NCBI GenBank assembly: GCA_949298295.1
Contig: CASFWS010000057.1
Location: forward strand, 1-6,546
DNA: 6,546 bases
Reading direction: 5' to 3'
DNA from: an uncultured Bacillota bacterium
GTDB taxonomy: Bacteria > Bacillota_I > Bacilli_A > RFN20 > CAG-826
A model generated the notes under the pieces. That model made no database searches, was not told where the DNA came from, and saw nothing but the letters and a program-made list of their open reading frames with translations. Shown here piece by piece: positions 4,318 through 6,546 of the stretch (position 1 is the stretch's first letter; each line of letters opens with the position of its first letter). A program made the translations under genes and the position numbers.

Positions 4318-6546
4318 ATGGACGAAAAGAAAGAAGCCAAGAAGGTCACCCTCCCCCTTCTTGTCACCCGCGGGCTCTTTGTCTTCCCGCATCTTAGCGA
4401 AACGATCGAAGCCGGGCGGGACTTCTCGAAAAAAGCCATCGAGCTTTCGCGCAACGAAAACGCCTCGCTCCTCTTCGTGACGGCCCAGAAGGACCAGTCG
4501 CAGGACGAGCTGACCCCGGAAGGCATTTACGAAATCGGCACCATTTGCCGTATCACTGGATTTGCCGAGCGAAACGGCTCCTACCAAGTAAAGGTCATCG
4601 GGAGCCACCGGGCGACCCTCTCTAGCATCCGCTTTGAGAACGGCTCCTTTATTGCCGACGGCTTTGCCTTCGACGAGGAAAGCAGCGACCAAGCCGAGGA
4701 AAACCGCCTCCGGAGCGAGCTCATGCGGGCCATTGGGGAAAACCAGCGCTTATTGACTAGCGTCCCCAAAAGCGCCATCGTCTCTTTCTCCCGGGCCACG
4801 AGCTCGACTGAGCTCATTGCCTCATTGGCCGCCTATTTGCCGCTGGAGATCTCGGCGAAAGCCGCGATTCTTGCCGAAAGCGACGTCAACGAGGAGATGA
4901 AGAAACTCATCGCCTATTTGAACGAGCAAAAGGAGATGGCGGCCATCGACGACAAGCTCAACCAGACCGTCCGCGAGCGGGCCGAGCAGAACCAAAAGGA
5001 GTATTTCCTCCGTGAAAAGATGCGGGCCATCAAAGACGAGCTCGGGGAAGGCGACGAAAGCCTCTCGGCCGTCGACAAGATCAAGGAGCGCCTCGAGAAG
5101 AATCCCTATCCCGAAAACGTCAAAAGCAAGGTCCGTGGCGAGCTCCGGCGTTACCAGATGATGCCGGAAAGTTCCCTTGAGAGCAGTCTCATCATCAATT
5201 ACATCGAAACCCTCCTCAACGTGCCTTGGTACGAGAAGAGCGATGATAACGACGATTTGAAGAACGTCCAGACGATCCTCGACGAGGACCATTACGGCCT
5301 CGAGAAGGTCAAGAAGCGGATCGTCGAATACATCGCCGTCAAGAAGCAGACCGGTAGCCTCAAAGCTCCGATCCTTTGCTTCTACGGGCCGCCTGGCTGC
5401 GGTAAGACCTCCCTTGCCCGCTCGATTGCCCGGGCCCTTGGCCGGAAATTCGTGAAAAGCTCCCTCGGCGGTGTCTCCGACGAGGCCGAGATCCGGGGCC
5501 ACCGGCGGACTTACGTCGGCGCCCTCCCGGGAAGGATCATCCAGGGTATGACGAAGGCTGGGACCATCAACCCGGTGTTCCTCCTCGACGAAATCGACAA
5601 GATCGGCGGCAGCAACTACAAGGGCGATCCCTCGAGCGCCATGCTTGAGGTGCTCGACCCCGAGCAGAACTTCGCCTTCAACGACAACTTCATCGAGGAA
5701 CCCTACGACCTTTCCAACGTCCTCTTCATCGCCACGGCCAACTATCTCGAGAACATCCCCGGGCCCCTTCGGGACCGCCTTGAGCTGATCGAGGTACCTT
5801 CCTACACCTTCCTCGAGAAGGAGAAGATCGCCCACGGCTTCCTCATCAAGAAGCAGATGGAGGCCAACGGCCTGAAGCCGGAAGAAGCCTCCTTCACCGA
5901 CGATGCCATCGATGAAATCATCGATAACTACACCCGGGAGGCCGGCGTCCGGCAGCTCGAGCGGCTCATCGCGAGCTGCTGCCGGAAGGCGGTGGTGGAC
6001 CTCCTCTCGGGAGCCAAGACCCCTATCATCATCGACAAAGAGAAGGTGAAGAGCTACCTCGGCGTCGAGATCTTCGAGGACACGAAGAAGGAGAAGGAGC
6101 CCCAGGTCGGTGTCGTCACCGGCCTGGCCTACACCGAGTTCGGGGGCGACATCCTCCCGATCGAGGCGACCTACTTCAAAGGCAAGGGCGGGCTCGTCCT
6201 CACCGGCAAGCTCGGCGACGTCATGAAGGAGTCTTGCTCGATTGCCGTCGACTATGTGCGGGCCAATGCCGCTAGGTACGGGATCCCGGACCAGATGTTC
6301 GCCGAAAACGACATCCACATCCACTTCCCGGAAGGCGCCGTTCCGAAGGACGGCCCCTCGGCCGGCGTCGCCATCACGACGGCCATCGTGAGCTGCCTCA
6401 CCCACCGGAAGGTCGACAACAACGTCGCAATGACCGGCGAAGTGACCCTTCGGGGCAATGCCCTTCCGATCGGTGGGCTCCGCGAGAAGTCGCTGGCGGC
6501 CTTAAGAAGCGGGATCAAGACGATCATCGTCCCCTTCGACAACAAG
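4318..6546 (+). CDS. lon: ATP-dependent Lon protease (LonA type), C-terminus cut by the window edge
   Basis: The frame is open to the right edge with 743 codons; by comparison with E. coli Lon (784 residues) roughly 40 are missing. Residues 8 to about 200 are the LON substrate-binding domain. A helical region follows, including the conserved EYFLREKMRAIKDELGEG. The AAA+ module has Walker A GPPGCGKT (357-364, Lys363), the GGVSDEAEIRGHRRTYVG stretch, and Walker B FLLDEID (Asp424, Glu425). The protease domain has PKDGPSAG with catalytic Ser681 and the partner Lys724 in GGLREKSLAA, matching E. coli Ser679 and Lys722. It unfolds and degrades misfolded and regulatory proteins in the cytosol. AGGAGGT lies 7 nt before the ATG. 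The promoter carries CIRCE, so it should belong to the HrcA regulon. The fifth Walker A residue is Cys361, where Val is common, a mild oddity with no clear effect. Confidence 0.97.
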   Translation, partial: MDEKKEAKKVTLPLLVTRGLFVFPHLSETIEAGRDFSKKAIELSRNENASLLFVTAQKDQSQDELTPEGIYEIGTICRITGFAERNGSYQVKVIGSHRATLSSIRFENGSFIADGFAFDEESSDQAEENRLRSELMRAIGENQRLLTSVPKSAIVSFSRATSSTELIASLAAYLPLEISAKAAILAESDVNEEMKKLIAYLNEQKEMAAIDDKLNQTVRERAEQNQKEYFLREKMRAIKDELGEGDESLSAVDKIKERLEKNPYPENVKSKVRGELRRYQMMPESSLESSLIINYIETLLNVPWYEKSDDNDDLKNVQTILDEDHYGLEKVKKRIVEYIAVKKQTGSLKAPILCFYGPPGCGKTSLARSIARALGRKFVKSSLGGVSDEAEIRGHRRTYVGALPGRIIQGMTKAGTINPVFLLDEIDKIGGSNYKGDPSSAMLEVLDPEQNFAFNDNFIEEPYDLSNVLFIATANYLENIPGPLRDRLELIEVPSYTFLEKEKIAHGFLIKKQMEANGLKPEEASFTDDAIDEIIDNYTREAGVRQLERLIASCCRKAVVDLLSGAKTPIIIDKEKVKSYLGVEIFEDTKKEKEPQVGVVTGLAYTEFGGDILPIEATYFKGKGGLVLTGKLGDVMKESCSIAVDYVRANAARYGIPDQMFAENDIHIHFPEGAVPKDGPSAGVAITTAIVSCLTHRKVDNNVAMTGEVTLRGNALPIGGLREKSLAALRSGIKTIIVPFDNK

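Noticed and set aside
4822..6405. 527-codon open frame on the minus strand across lon
   Set aside because: It is the mirror of lon: strong G/C in third positions removes stops from this antisense frame. The plus-strand frame has every Lon catalytic motif; the antisense product is a Val/Leu/Asp/Glu/Gly-rich composition with no domain.

Overview
The window looks like a chromosomal segment of a bacterium in the class Bacilli (Bacillota), probably an uncultured, GC-rich relative of the Erysipelotrichales/Mollicutes branch. I rest this on three things. A CIRCE (HrcA) operator sits directly in front of lon. The gene order is a helical 299-residue protein, then tig, then lon, which I recall from Mycoplasma. 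The lipoprotein and alpha-amylase are of Firmicutes style. Coding regions are GC-rich with strong G/C preference in third codon positions, while the intergenic regions at about 570-690 and 2500-2545 are AT-rich. TGA acts as a stop (end of the small lipoprotein gene) and TGG encodes Trp, so the Mycoplasma code is not in use. The taxonomic placement is inference.

Layout. Positions 1-356 (minus strand) hold the N-terminal 118 codons of a secreted alpha-amylase-like enzyme cut by the window edge. Positions 357-758 are a divergent promoter region. Positions 759-2465 (plus strand) are a tight three-gene run: a HAD-family phosphatase, a 50-residue lipoprotein, and a 299-residue all-helical repeat protein whose start overlaps the lipoprotein stop. 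A hairpin terminator closes the run at 2479-2503. Positions 2504-2906 hold no convincing gene, but contain an AT-rich palindrome, a 15-pair long-range stem enclosing two hairpins, and three stacked hairpins just before tig. tig (trigger factor) runs from 2907 to 4196 and is followed by a compact UUCG-loop terminator. lon (ATP-dependent protease) starts at 4318 and runs off the right edge with about 743 codons present, including all catalytic residues.

How it works together. tig and lon form a protein-quality-control pair: one folds nascent chains at the ribosome, the other degrades misfolded ones. lon has its own promoter with perfect -35 and -10 hexamers, and the -35 lies inside a CIRCE operator, so lon should be HrcA-repressed and heat-inducible independently of tig. 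A perfect 16-bp palindrome lies at the predicted lon transcription start and is not explained by CIRCE. The most original signals are that palindrome and the structured RNA-like region upstream of tig. I found no mobile elements, CRISPR arrays, tRNA or rRNA genes.
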